The notes beneath the pieces are model-generated. The model was not told the DNA's origin. It did no database searches and was given only the letters and a program-made list of their open reading frames with translations. Below are positions 34,802 to 43,130 of a stretch of DNA of 64,000 nucleotides, in pieces. The stretch lies in NCBI RefSeq assembly GCF_014646295.1, contig NZ_BMNE01000010.1, forward strand, positions 1-64,000. The letters run 5' to 3'. Source of the stretch: Nocardia rhizosphaerihabitans (GTDB lineage Bacteria; Actinomycetota; Actinomycetes; Mycobacteriales; Mycobacteriaceae). Position 1 is the first letter of the stretch; every line of letters starts with the position of its first letter. The position numbers and the translations under genes were made by a program.

Positions 34802-34835
34802 ACGGACCCGGCAGGGACAACCCTGCCGGGTCCGT
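34802..34835 (+). terminator. Strong hairpin terminator after the kinase gene
   Basis: A perfect 15-base stem (34802-34816 with 34821-34835) closes an ACAA loop, followed by the T-containing CGTCTTC. It separates the envelope group from the histidine operon. Confidence 0.8.
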
Positions 34836-34928
34836 CGTCTTCGGCGGGATGTGCCGGAAAAGCGATGGCGGGCGCCCATTAGGCTGGTACCTGACCTGAG
34901 CCACGCACAGACAGGACTGCACCCCGAT

Positions 34929-36266
34929 ATGACTTCCCGCATCGAGCTCGCCCGCGTCGATCTGCGCGGTCGTACTCCCTCCGCTGCCGAGCTGCGCACC
35001 GCGCTGCCGCGCGGAGGGGTCGACGTCGACTCGGTGCTGCATCATGTGCGGCCGGTCGTCGAGGACATCCGCGACCGGGGCGCCGAGGCCGCGCTGGACT
35101 ACAGCGAGAAGTTCGACGGCGTGCGTCCCGCCGCGGTGCGCGTGCCCGTCGCCGAGCTGGCCAAGGCACTCGAGGAGCTGGACCCGGCCGTGCGCGCCGC
35201 GCTCGAGGTCGCCATCGAGCGGACCAGGAAGGTGCACGCCGATCAGCGCCGCACCGACACCGTCACCGAGGTGGTGCCCGGCGGCACCGTCACCGAGAAG
35301 TGGGTGCCGGTCGAGCGGGTCGGGCTGTACGTGCCCGGCGGCAATGCCGTCTACCCGTCCTCGGTCGTGATGAACGTCGTCCCGGCCCAGGCCGCGGGCG
35401 TGGAGTCACTCGTCGTGGCCTCGCCGCCGCAGGCCCAGTTCGGCGGCCTGCCGCACCCGACGATCCTGGCGGCCGCCGCGCTGCTCGGCGTCGACGAGGT
35501 GTGGGCGGTCGGCGGTGCCCAGGCTGTGGCGCTGCTGTCCTACGGCGGCACCGACACCGACGGCGCCGCCCTGGAACCGGTCGACCTCATCACCGGTCCC
35601 GGCAACATCTATGTCACCGCGGCCAAGCGGCTGTGCCGCGGCCTGGTCGGCATCGACGCCGAGGCGGGCCCCACCGAGATCGCGGTGCTCGCCGACGCCA
35701 CCGCCGACCCGGTGCACGTGGCGGCTGACCTGATCAGCCAGGCCGAGCACGACGTGCTCGCCGCCAGCGTGCTGGTCACCGACTCCGTCGCGCTGGCCGA
35801 CGCGGTCGACGCCGCGCTGAACACCCAGCTCACCGTGGTCAAGCACGACGCGCGGGTGCGGGAAGCGTTGAGCGGCAAGCAGTCCGGGATCGTCCTCGTC
35901 GACGACATCGCCCAGGGCCTGCGTGTCGTCGACGCCTACGCCGCCGAGCACCTCGAGATCCAGACCGCCGATGCCGCGGCCGTCGCGGCGCGGGTGCGCA
36001 GCGCCGGCGCGATCTTCGTCGGCCCGTGGGCGCCGGTCAGCCTGGGCGACTACTGCGCGGGTTCCAACCATGTGCTGCCCACCGCGGGCTGCGCGCGGCA
36101 CTCGTCCGGTCTGAGCGTGCAGACCTTCCTGCGTGGCATCCACATCGTGGAGTACACCGAGGCCGCGCTGAAGGATGTCGCCGGACACGTCGTCGCCCTG
36201 GCCGATGCCGAAGACCTGCCCGCCCACGGCCAGGCCGTGCAGGCGCGTTTCGAGGCACTGTCGTGA
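34929..36266 (+). CDS. hisD: Histidinol dehydrogenase
   Basis: A 445-residue zinc enzyme that carries out the last two oxidation steps of histidine synthesis. Family blocks include VERVGLYVPGGNAVYPSSVVM, EVWAVGGAQAVALLSYGG, LITGPGNIYVTAAKRL, IDAEAGPTEIAVLAD and GSNHVLPTAGCARHSSGL. The length is normal. ATG 34929 begins the conserved N-terminus. It leads the hisDCBH run; hisC overlaps its stop by GTGA. Confidence 0.96.
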   Translation: MTSRIELARVDLRGRTPSAAELRTALPRGGVDVDSVLHHVRPVVEDIRDRGAEAALDYSEKFDGVRPAAVRVPVAELAKALEELDPAVRAALEVAIERTRKVHADQRRTDTVTEVVPGGTVTEKWVPVERVGLYVPGGNAVYPSSVVMNVVPAQAAGVESLVVASPPQAQFGGLPHPTILAAAALLGVDEVWAVGGAQAVALLSYGGTDTDGAALEPVDLITGPGNIYVTAAKRLCRGLVGIDAEAGPTEIAVLADATADPVHVAADLISQAEHDVLAASVLVTDSVALADAVDAALNTQLTVVKHDARVREALSGKQSGIVLVDDIAQGLRVVDAYAAEHLEIQTADAAAVAARVRSAGAIFVGPWAPVSLGDYCAGSNHVLPTAGCARHSSGLSVQTFLRGIHIVEYTEAALKDVAGHVVALADAEDLPAHGQAVQARFEALS

Positions 36267-37390
36267 GTACTCCGACCGTGCCCGGCGCCTCGGCGACCCT
36301 GGACCAGCTGCCGCTGCGCGACAACCTGCGCGGCAAATCCCCGTACGGCGCACCGCAATTGACGGTGCCGGTGCAGCTCAACACCAACGAGAACCCGCAC
36401 CCGCCGAGCAAGGCGCTGATCGACGACGTCGCCGAATCGGTGCGCGCCGCCGCCGCGGACCTGCACCGGTACCCGGACCGGGACGCGATTGCCCTGCGCG
36501 CGGACCTCGCCGCGTACCTGACCCGCCAGACCGGCGTCGCCGTCGACACCGCCAATGTGTGGGCGGCCAACGGCTCCAACGAGATCCTGCAGCAGCTGTT
36601 GCAGGCCTTCGGCGGACCGGGCCGCAGCGCACTGGGTTTCGTGCCCTCGTACTCGATGCACCCGATCATCTCCGAGGGCATCGACACCGAGTGGATCGAG
36701 GCCAAGCGCAGCGGCGACTTCTCCCTCGACATCGACTACGCCGTCGCGCAGATCACCGAGCGCCACCCCGACGTGGTGTTCGTGACCAGCCCGAACAACC
36801 CGACCGGGCACAGCATCCCGATCGACGAGCTCGAGCGCCTGCTCGCGGCGGCGCCCGGCATCGTCGTCGTCGACGAGGCCTATGGCGAGTTCTCGGCCGC
36901 GCCCAGCGCGATCACGCTGATCGACCGGTTCCCGACCAAGCTCGTTGTCACCCGCACCATGAGCAAGGCGTTCGCCTTCGCCGGCGGGCGCCTCGGCTAC
37001 CTGGCCGCCTCGCCCGCGGTGATCGACGCGATCCTGCTGGTTCGCCTGCCCTACCACCTGTCGGTGGTCACCCAGGCCGCCGCGCGCGCCGCCCTGCGGC
37101 ACGCCGACGAAACCCTGGGCAGCGTCGCGGAACTGGCGGCGCAGCGCGACCGGGTCGCCGCCGCGCTGGCCGAGCAGGGCTTCGAGGTGATTCCCAGCGA
37201 CGCCAACTTCATCCTCTTCGGCCGGTTCACCGACGCCGCACGCGCCTGGCAGCACTACCTCGACGCCGGTGTGCTCATCCGCGACGTCGGCATCCCCGGC
37301 TACCTGCGCGCCACCGTCGGGCTCGCCGCGGAGAACGACGAGTTCCTGCGCGTGAGCCGCGACATCGCGGGCACCGACCTCACCCACTGA
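36263..37390 (+). CDS. hisC: Histidinol-phosphate aminotransferase
   Basis: A 375-residue pyridoxal phosphate enzyme that converts imidazole-acetol phosphate to histidinol phosphate. The N-terminus has the typical LNTNENPHPPS, the mid-part VTSPNNPTGHSIP, and the cofactor lysine lies in RTMSKAFAFAGGRLGYL. The fold type I pattern is complete. GTG 36263 overlaps the hisD stop, and the next gene follows after 18 bases with its own GGAGG ribosome site. Confidence 0.95.
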   Translation: MSTPTVPGASATLDQLPLRDNLRGKSPYGAPQLTVPVQLNTNENPHPPSKALIDDVAESVRAAAADLHRYPDRDAIALRADLAAYLTRQTGVAVDTANVWAANGSNEILQQLLQAFGGPGRSALGFVPSYSMHPIISEGIDTEWIEAKRSGDFSLDIDYAVAQITERHPDVVFVTSPNNPTGHSIPIDELERLLAAAPGIVVVDEAYGEFSAAPSAITLIDRFPTKLVVTRTMSKAFAFAGGRLGYLAASPAVIDAILLVRLPYHLSVVTQAAARAALRHADETLGSVAELAAQRDRVAAALAEQGFEVIPSDANFILFGRFTDAARAWQHYLDAGVLIRDVGIPGYLRATVGLAAENDEFLRVSRDIAGTDLTH

Positions 37391-37408
37391 CCGCTGGAGG
37401 CAAGAGAT

Positions 37409-38023
37409 ATGAGCAGAACAGCGCGGGTGGAGCGCGTCACCAAGGAATCCAGCATTCTGGTCGAGCTGAACCTCGACGGCACCGGGCAGACCGAGATCTC
37501 CACCGGTGTCCCGTTCTACGACCACATGCTGACCGCGCTGGGCGCGCACGCGGGGTTCGACCTGGTCGTGCGGGCCGAGGGCGACATCGAGATCGAGGCA
37601 CACCACACGGTCGAGGACACCGCGATCGTGTTCGGCCAGGCGCTGGGCAAGGCGCTGGGCGACAAGAAGGGCATCCGCCGCTTCGGCGACGCGTTCATCC
37701 CGATGGACGAGACCCTCGCGCACGCCGCCGTCGACGTGTCCGGCAGGCCGTACTGCGTGTTCACCGGCGAGCCGGAACACCTGGTGCACACCATCATTCC
37801 GAGCGCTGGCCCCGGCGCCTCGTACTCGACCGTGCTCAACAAGCACGTGTTCGAGTCGATCGCGCAGAACGCGCGGATCGCGCTGCACGTGCGGGTGCTC
37901 TACGGCCGCGACCAGCACCACATCACCGAGGCCGAATTCAAGGCGGTGGCGCGGGCGCTGCGCGCGGCCGTCGAGATCGACCCCCGGGTGAGTGGTGTCC
38001 CGTCCACGAAAGGCGTGCTGTGA
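37409..38023 (+). CDS. hisB: Imidazoleglycerol-phosphate dehydratase
   Basis: A 204-residue manganese enzyme that dehydrates imidazole glycerol phosphate. It is the short, monofunctional form without the phosphatase domain found in enteric HisB. Metal-binding histidine motifs are seen as FYDHMLTALGAHAGFD, EAHHTVEDTA and later DQHHITEAEFKA. Its ATG follows GGAGGCAAGAG, a strong ribosome site. The stop overlaps the hisH start. Confidence 0.96.
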   Translation: MSRTARVERVTKESSILVELNLDGTGQTEISTGVPFYDHMLTALGAHAGFDLVVRAEGDIEIEAHHTVEDTAIVFGQALGKALGDKKGIRRFGDAFIPMDETLAHAAVDVSGRPYCVFTGEPEHLVHTIIPSAGPGASYSTVLNKHVFESIAQNARIALHVRVLYGRDQHHITEAEFKAVARALRAAVEIDPRVSGVPSTKGVL

Positions 38024-38655
38024 GTTCGAAATCCGTCGTCCTGCTGGATTACGGCTCCGGCAACCTGCACTCCGCCGAGCGCGCGCTGGTGCGGGCCGGC
38101 GCGCAGGTGGAGGTCACCGCCGACCCGCAGGCCGCGCTCGCCGCCGACGGGCTGGTCGTCCCCGGTGTCGGCGCGTACGCGGCCTGCATGGCCGGGCTGC
38201 GCGAGGTGCGCGGTGAGCGGATCATCGGCCAGCGCCTCGCCGGTGGCCGCCCGGTCCTCGGCATCTGCGTCGGCATGCAGATCCTGTTCGACCGCGGCGT
38301 CGAGTTCGACGTGGAGACCGAAGGCTGCGGCGAATGGCCGGGCACCGTCGCCCGCCTCGACGCCCCCGTCCTCCCGCACATGGGCTGGAACACGGTCAAG
38401 GCTCCCGCCGACAGCACCCTGTTCGCGGGCCTCGACGCGGACACCCGCTTCTACTTCGTCCACTCCTACGCCGCCCAACAGTGGGAACTCCCCGAGAACG
38501 AGCACATCGCGCCCCCGAAGCTCACCTGGGCCGAACACGGCGTCCCCTTCCTCGCCGCCGTCGAGAACGGTGTCCTCTCGGCCACCCAGTTCCACCCGGA
38601 GAAGTCCGGCGACGCGGGTGCGCACCTGCTGCGCAACTGGATCGGGTCGCTGTAG
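38020..38655 (+). CDS. hisH: Imidazole glycerol phosphate synthase, glutamine amidotransferase subunit
   Basis: A 211-residue class I glutaminase that hands ammonia to HisF. The nucleophile is in VLGICVGMQILFD, and the His-Glu pair in QFHPEKSGDAG completes the triad. The N-terminus LLDYGSGNLHSAERAL is typical. GTG 38020 overlaps the hisB stop. In mycobacteria priA follows directly; here three other genes (one a remnant) lie between hisH and priA, and the truncated AraC gene abuts its 3' end on the other strand. Confidence 0.95.
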   Translation: MSSKSVVLLDYGSGNLHSAERALVRAGAQVEVTADPQAALAADGLVVPGVGAYAACMAGLREVRGERIIGQRLAGGRPVLGICVGMQILFDRGVEFDVETEGCGEWPGTVARLDAPVLPHMGWNTVKAPADSTLFAGLDADTRFYFVHSYAAQQWELPENEHIAPPKLTWAEHGVPFLAAVENGVLSATQFHPEKSGDAGAHLLRNWIGSL

Positions 38656-39368
38656 TCCGGACGCTGCTCTTCCCCGATCGGCTCAGCGGCTCTACGCGCG
38701 GTGGTTTTCTCCCTCGGGTCGAACGCGCACCGGAACCGGACCACCATCGCGGCACGTTTGGGTGTCACCCCGACCTGTGTGGTGAATCTCGACCACACGC
38801 GTTTGCGACTCCATCCGGTGAGCTCGGCCAGGTCCCGCACCCGCACGTCACCGTTGCTCGCGACGATGCGATGCCAGCAGGCGGCGACTTCGGGATCGGC
38901 TGTCCTGGTCGAGGTCCGGTCGGTGAGGAACCGGGTCGTCACAGCGAATCGTTCTGCCCACGTTGCCTTTTCGGCCAGTTGCTCGCGGAGCAGCGTCGCC
39001 GCCGGGCCCCAGACATCGCCGATGTCGGCCACCGTGTCGCGCAGATCGCCGGGGAGGCCACCGAGCAGTCGGTAGGCGGCGATCGGCGACAACCGCGCCT
39101 CGAGACATTCGAATCGTCGCGTGCCGACACGGTGCGGTCCCGGTGACAGACCGGCGACCACGCCACCGAATATGTTCTGCCCGAGGGCATTTCCCACAGC
39201 GAGTCGGCTCTCGCCGAACTGGATGACCACAGTGACTTCCGGCCGGGCGACGACCTGCATATCCGCCCCGCCAGCCACCCGATCACGAAAACCGCCTATC
39301 GTCACCCCGTCGATCGAGGGTGCGCACGGTAGGGCCACCTCCCAACCCGTGAGCTCGCGTTCGGACAT
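38656..39368 (-). pseudogene. 3'-truncated AraC family regulator
   Basis: The frame begins MSERELTGWEV and encodes an AraC-type sensor domain and then the first helix-turn-helix (LAELTGWSRKRVWSRFTTQV, followed by VTPKRAAMVVRFRCAFD). In intact members a second helix-turn-helix of about 60-70 residues follows. Here the homologous part stops near 38715, only about 60 bases before the hisH stop, and the frame simply runs on antisense through hisH to 38466. There is no room for the missing half, so the 3' end was deleted rather than frameshifted. The product would lack half of its DNA-binding domain. The target is unknown. Confidence 0.6.
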
Positions 39369-39421
39369 GATCGGCCGCACGCTTCGAGACTACGAGCGTG
39401 GTGGCGGGACCGGCAACGGCC

Positions 39422-40660
39422 TCAGTAGGTGTCGAAGCGGGCGCGGTCGGCGGCTTCGGTGCCTGCGTCCCAACCCTGCTCGCTGCGGATCGTGATGCCC
39501 TTGGTGCGGACGGTGGGGAAGTAGGTGTCGAAGGCCTTGTCCACTCGTTGCTGGTGGGAAGCGAGGACGGGGAGCAGGCGTGCGGGGTCGGGGGATTCGG
39601 CGATCGTCGCCTCGGTGGCCTTGGTGAGGCGCTCGCCGATTCTGGCGGCGTAGGCGGTGAGGAAGGCCTTGCGGTAGTGGCGGGAGCGGGATTCCTCGGT
39701 GGTCGTGGTCTCGATCATCGCGCGGGTGGCCTGGACCAGGAGCGAGGTCGACAGGAGTTCGACGGCGTCGAGGTCGGTGTCGTCGCCGACGATGGTGACG
39801 AAGCCCCAGTCGGCGAGGAAGATCGCGCGGCAGCGGTTGGCGCGGGTGACCATGTCGACCAGGAGGGCCTTGGCGTCGGTGTAGGGGGTGTCCAGCCAGA
39901 GGCGGCGGGCGGCGGGGAGGTCGTGGTCGGTGGTTCCGTGGTCGAGCAAGGCGCGGTCGATCGCATATTTGGTCATGAGTTCCTGCGCCTTGGCGGAGAG
40001 GGCTTCCGCCTCCTCGGCGAAGGAGGTCGACTCGGCCTTCGCGAGGAGCCCGCGCACTCGGCCGAGGGTCTTCTCGTCGACGTGGTGGTGCGCGACCCTG
40101 GGCGCGGTGCCGGGCAGCGGCAGGATCTGTTCGAGTTTCGGCAGGCGGATGAGCAGGGCGAGGGCGGTCAGCGCGGCAGTGAGGGCTTCCGGCGCGGTGA
40201 GCAGGGTGCGGTCGGTCCACTGCGCGAGGTGCGAGCGTTCCGCTGTCCACCACACCGTGGCACCCAGCTCGTCCAACTGCGACTGCCAGATCTCGTCGAC
40301 CGCTTCGGCGGCGAATTCGAGACGGTGCGCGGCCATCAGATCGGTCAGATAACCGGCCGCGAACTCGTCGACCCGTCTGCGTGCCGCCTCGTGGATGTCC
40401 GCGGGCAACCACCCGAACTCGAAGGCGCGGGCGAGGATCCGCGCACCGGCGAGCTGAACCCCCGCGGCCAGGTCCGCACCGGCCACCTGCTCGGCGAACC
40501 GATCGAGGGCGGTGGTGTCGCCCTGCGCAGCGAGGAAGGCGACCGTCGCGATCGCGTCGGCGACCTGCGGCAGATCGCCCGACAGCGCGGCGTCGACCGG
40601 AAGTCCGCCTGCGGCTGCCGGTCGTCGTCCGGTACGACGTCGACGATTCTGCTTGGCCAC
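39422..40660 (-). CDS. DUF2786 domain-containing protein
   Basis: A 412-residue, mostly helical protein with a basic N-terminus (KQNRRRRTGRR). The DUF2786 core is at about residues 195-235 (RVRGLLAKAESTSFAEEAEALSAKAQELMTKYAI), which in other proteins is a small helical domain of unknown role, found in phage and mobile-element contexts as well. Two long helical regions flank it. There is no signal or membrane segment. It lies upstream of the AraC remnant on the same strand. A GC-rich hairpin (40690-40705) lies in its leader. Function is not known. Confidence 0.72.
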   Translation of the reverse strand: MAKQNRRRRTGRRPAAAGGLPVDAALSGDLPQVADAIATVAFLAAQGDTTALDRFAEQVAGADLAAGVQLAGARILARAFEFGWLPADIHEAARRRVDEFAAGYLTDLMAAHRLEFAAEAVDEIWQSQLDELGATVWWTAERSHLAQWTDRTLLTAPEALTAALTALALLIRLPKLEQILPLPGTAPRVAHHHVDEKTLGRVRGLLAKAESTSFAEEAEALSAKAQELMTKYAIDRALLDHGTTDHDLPAARRLWLDTPYTDAKALLVDMVTRANRCRAIFLADWGFVTIVGDDTDLDAVELLSTSLLVQATRAMIETTTTEESRSRHYRKAFLTAYAARIGERLTKATEATIAESPDPARLLPVLASHQQRVDKAFDTYFPTVRTKGITIRSEQGWDAGTEAADRARFDTY

Positions 40661-40882
40661 GAGCTACGCAATCCTGTTCCGTGGAGGAACCGCCCCGAGG
40701 GGCGGCAGCGAATTGTTCGCGTCGTCCATTGTCGCGTATCGACTCGGCGATTCGGCGTGCTCACCCGGTCCACCGGCAAACTCCGGCAGCGGCGGACAGC
40801 CACGCATCGTATTCGTTTCTCGCCCAAGGAGATCCGAGCCGATCCGGTTCCAGAATGGGACGGGCTGGCCTAGGGTGACGAC

Positions 40883-41485
40883 ATGAGCTATCGGGGGATG
40901 CTGGCCGACGAACGTCGCGAACTGATCGAACTGCTGCGTGGGTTGACCGAGCAGGAGTGGGAGACGCCGTCGCTGTGCGCGGGCTGGCGGGTACGCGATG
41001 TCGTCGCACATCTGCTCACCGACACGCTCGGTCCCATGGCCTACGCCACCGCCATCGCCAAGAACCGCGGCTCGGTCGACCGCGTCAACGGCGCACTCGC
41101 CGAGTCCTTCGCGGCACTGCCGACCGCCCAGCTGGTGGACAAGTTCGACCGCGAAGGCGGCCGCCTGTCGAAGTACTCGCCGCGCCTGGCGCTGTCGGAC
41201 CTGATGGTGCATCAGCAGGACATCCGCCGTCCCCTCGGCCGCCCACGGACGATTCCCGCCGACCGCCTGATCGCGGTCCTGTCGTACCCGGATCCGTTTG
41301 CTTTCCCTGGCAAGCGGACCAGGGGCCTGCGGTTCGTGGCCACCGATGTCGGCTGGTCGTGGGGTGACGGCCCGGAGGTTCGCGGCCCGGGCGAGGCCAT
41401 CGCCCTCGCGGTCGTCGGCCGCACCGTCGTCCTCGATGAGCTCACCGGCGGGGGTGTCCCCGAACTCCGCCGCCGCTGCGTGTGA
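40883..41485 (+). CDS. Maleylpyruvate isomerase family mycothiol-dependent enzyme (DinB-like)
   Basis: A 200-residue protein with the MDMPI_N/DinB four-helix fold. It begins with ERRELIELLRGLTEQEWETPSLCAGWRVRDVVAHLL, the family hallmark with the metal-binding histidine, and a second histidine is in DLMVHQQDIRRPLG. Related proteins use mycothiol as cofactor for isomerisation or thiol transfer. The reaction here is unknown. It precedes priA by 78 bases on the same strand. Confidence 0.78.
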   Translation: MSYRGMLADERRELIELLRGLTEQEWETPSLCAGWRVRDVVAHLLTDTLGPMAYATAIAKNRGSVDRVNGALAESFAALPTAQLVDKFDREGGRLSKYSPRLALSDLMVHQQDIRRPLGRPRTIPADRLIAVLSYPDPFAFPGKRTRGLRFVATDVGWSWGDGPEVRGPGEAIALAVVGRTVVLDELTGGGVPELRRRCV

Positions 41486-41563
41486 CCCGGGCGGGAGTGA
41501 CACGGGCCGCAGGGGCGTGGACCGGTGCGGTGACCGAGGGTCCAGACCTACTAGTCTGATCAT

Positions 41564-42295
41564 GTGAGTCTTGTGCTGTTGCCCGCTGTCGATGTCGCCA
41601 ATGGTGAGGCCGTGCGCCTCGTGCAGGGGGAGGCCGGTAGCGAAACCAGCTATGGATCGCCTCGGGACGCGGCGCTGGCATGGCAGCAGGCCGGCGCCGA
41701 GTGGGTCCATCTGGTCGATCTGGACGCGGCCTTCGGCAAGGGGAGCAATCGGGAGCTGATCGCCCAGGTCGTCGGTGAGCTCGATGTCAAGGTCGAGCTG
41801 TCCGGCGGTATCCGCGACGACGAGTCGCTGAAGGCGGCGCTGGCAACCGGGTGCGCGCGAGTCAACATCGGTACCGCGGCGATCGAGAACCCGCAGTGGT
41901 GTGCGCGGGTGCTCGGTGAATACGGCGACCGGATCGCGGTCGGACTCGACGTCAAGCAGATCGACGGTGAATGGCGGCTGCGTGGTCGCGGCTGGGTGAC
42001 CGACGGCGGCGATCTGTGGGAAGTGCTCGAACGCCTCGAGCGCGACGGGTGCGCGCGCTATGTCGTCACCGATGTCTCCAAGGACGGCACGCTGACCGGT
42101 CCCAACCTCGAGCTGCTGAGCGAGGTCGCCAACGCCGCCGAGGCACCGGTGGTCGCCTCCGGCGGTATCTCGGTGCTCGACGACCTCGTCGCCATCGCCG
42201 GACTGGCCGAAGAGGGCGTGGAGGGTGCGATCATCGGCAAGGCGCTCTACGCGGGCCGTTTCACCCTGCCCGAGGCACTGGCCGCGGTGCGCTGA
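41564..42295 (+). CDS. priA: Bifunctional phosphoribosyl isomerase A (HisA/TrpF)
   Basis: A 243-residue TIM-barrel enzyme. In actinobacteria PriA isomerises both ProFAR in histidine synthesis and PRA in tryptophan synthesis. Blocks seen are LLPAVDVANGEAVRLVQGEAG, VELSGGIRDDESLKAAL, INIGTAA-like VNIGTAAIENPQW, VTDVSKDGTLTGPNLELL and the two barrel aspartates. No trpF gene occurs in the trp cluster of this window, in keeping with the dual role. GTG 41564 begins the conserved strand. It is co-directional with impA, with 8 bases between them. Confidence 0.93.
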   Translation: MSLVLLPAVDVANGEAVRLVQGEAGSETSYGSPRDAALAWQQAGAEWVHLVDLDAAFGKGSNRELIAQVVGELDVKVELSGGIRDDESLKAALATGCARVNIGTAAIENPQWCARVLGEYGDRIAVGLDVKQIDGEWRLRGRGWVTDGGDLWEVLERLERDGCARYVVTDVSKDGTLTGPNLELLSEVANAAEAPVVASGGISVLDDLVAIAGLAEEGVEGAIIGKALYAGRFTLPEALAAVR

Positions 42296-42303
42296 TCCCC
42301 ACG

Positions 42304-43125
42304 ATGACCGCCGCACCGAGCACCGCCGAACTGACCGACCTGCTGGCCGTCGCCACCCAGGTGCTGGACGGGGTCGTCCCGCGCTTCGTCGAGGGGATCG
42401 GTGCGCCGAGCGCGGTCATCAAGGGCCGCAACGACTTCGCCACCGAACTCGACCTCGAGCTGGAACGCACCATCACCGTCGAGCTGCAGCAGCGCACCGG
42501 CATCGCGGTGCACGGCGAGGAATTCGGCGGCCCCGCGCTCACCTCGGGCACGGCCTGGGTGCTCGATCCGATCGACGGCACCTTCAACTACTCCTCCGGC
42601 CACCCCATGTCGGGCACCCTGCTCGCGCTGGTGCACGAGGGCGAACCGGTGATCGGCCTGACCTGGCTGCCCCTGCTCGGACAGCGCTACTCCGCGGTCG
42701 CGGGTCGTCCGCTGCTCGTCAACGGCGTCGCGGTGCCGCCGCTGGAACCGGGCAAGCTCGCCGACTCGATGATCGGGTTCGGCGCGTTCAACCTCGACTC
42801 GGCGGGCCGCATCCCCGGCCAGTTCCGGTTCGACCTGCTCGGCGCGCTGAGCAGGCTGTCGTCGCGGGTCCGCATGCACGGCGCTACGGGCATCGACCTG
42901 GCGTATACGGCGTCCGGCGTGCTCGGTGGCGCGGTCGTGTTCGGGCACCATCCGTGGGACAACGCGGCCGGTGTCGCGCTGGTACGGGCCGCGGGCGGCG
43001 TGGTCACCGACCTGGCGGGCGCGCCGTGGACGATCACCTCCGGTTCGGTGCTGGCCGCCGCGCCCGGGGTGCACGAAGAACTCCTGGACATGATCTGCAC
43101 GGTCACCGAAGAAGAACGAGGGTGA
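42304..43125 (+). CDS. impA: Inositol monophosphatase family protein
   Basis: A 273-residue magnesium-dependent phosphatase. The metal site is seen as GEEFGG and VLDPIDGTFNYSSG, and the second family motif as HHPWDNAAGVALVRAAGG. It takes the place of Rv1604 (impA) between priA and hisF in M. tuberculosis. The physiological substrate may be inositol phosphate or histidinol phosphate; actinobacteria with short HisB need a separate histidinol phosphatase, and its place in the his operon makes that role possible. It overlaps the GTG alternative start of hisF. Confidence 0.87.
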   Translation: MTAAPSTAELTDLLAVATQVLDGVVPRFVEGIGAPSAVIKGRNDFATELDLELERTITVELQQRTGIAVHGEEFGGPALTSGTAWVLDPIDGTFNYSSGHPMSGTLLALVHEGEPVIGLTWLPLLGQRYSAVAGRPLLVNGVAVPPLEPGKLADSMIGFGAFNLDSAGRIPGQFRFDLLGALSRLSSRVRMHGATGIDLAYTASGVLGGAVVFGHHPWDNAAGVALVRAAGGVVTDLAGAPWTITSGSVLAAAPGVHEELLDMICTVTEEERG

Positions 43126-43130
43126 ACACC

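Noticed and set aside
40661..40882. Hairpin CCGCCCC-GAG-GGGCGG at 40690-40705 as a terminator
   Set aside because: It has no T tract and lies in the leader of the DUF2786 gene, where no gene ends; kept only as a note in that gene's entry.
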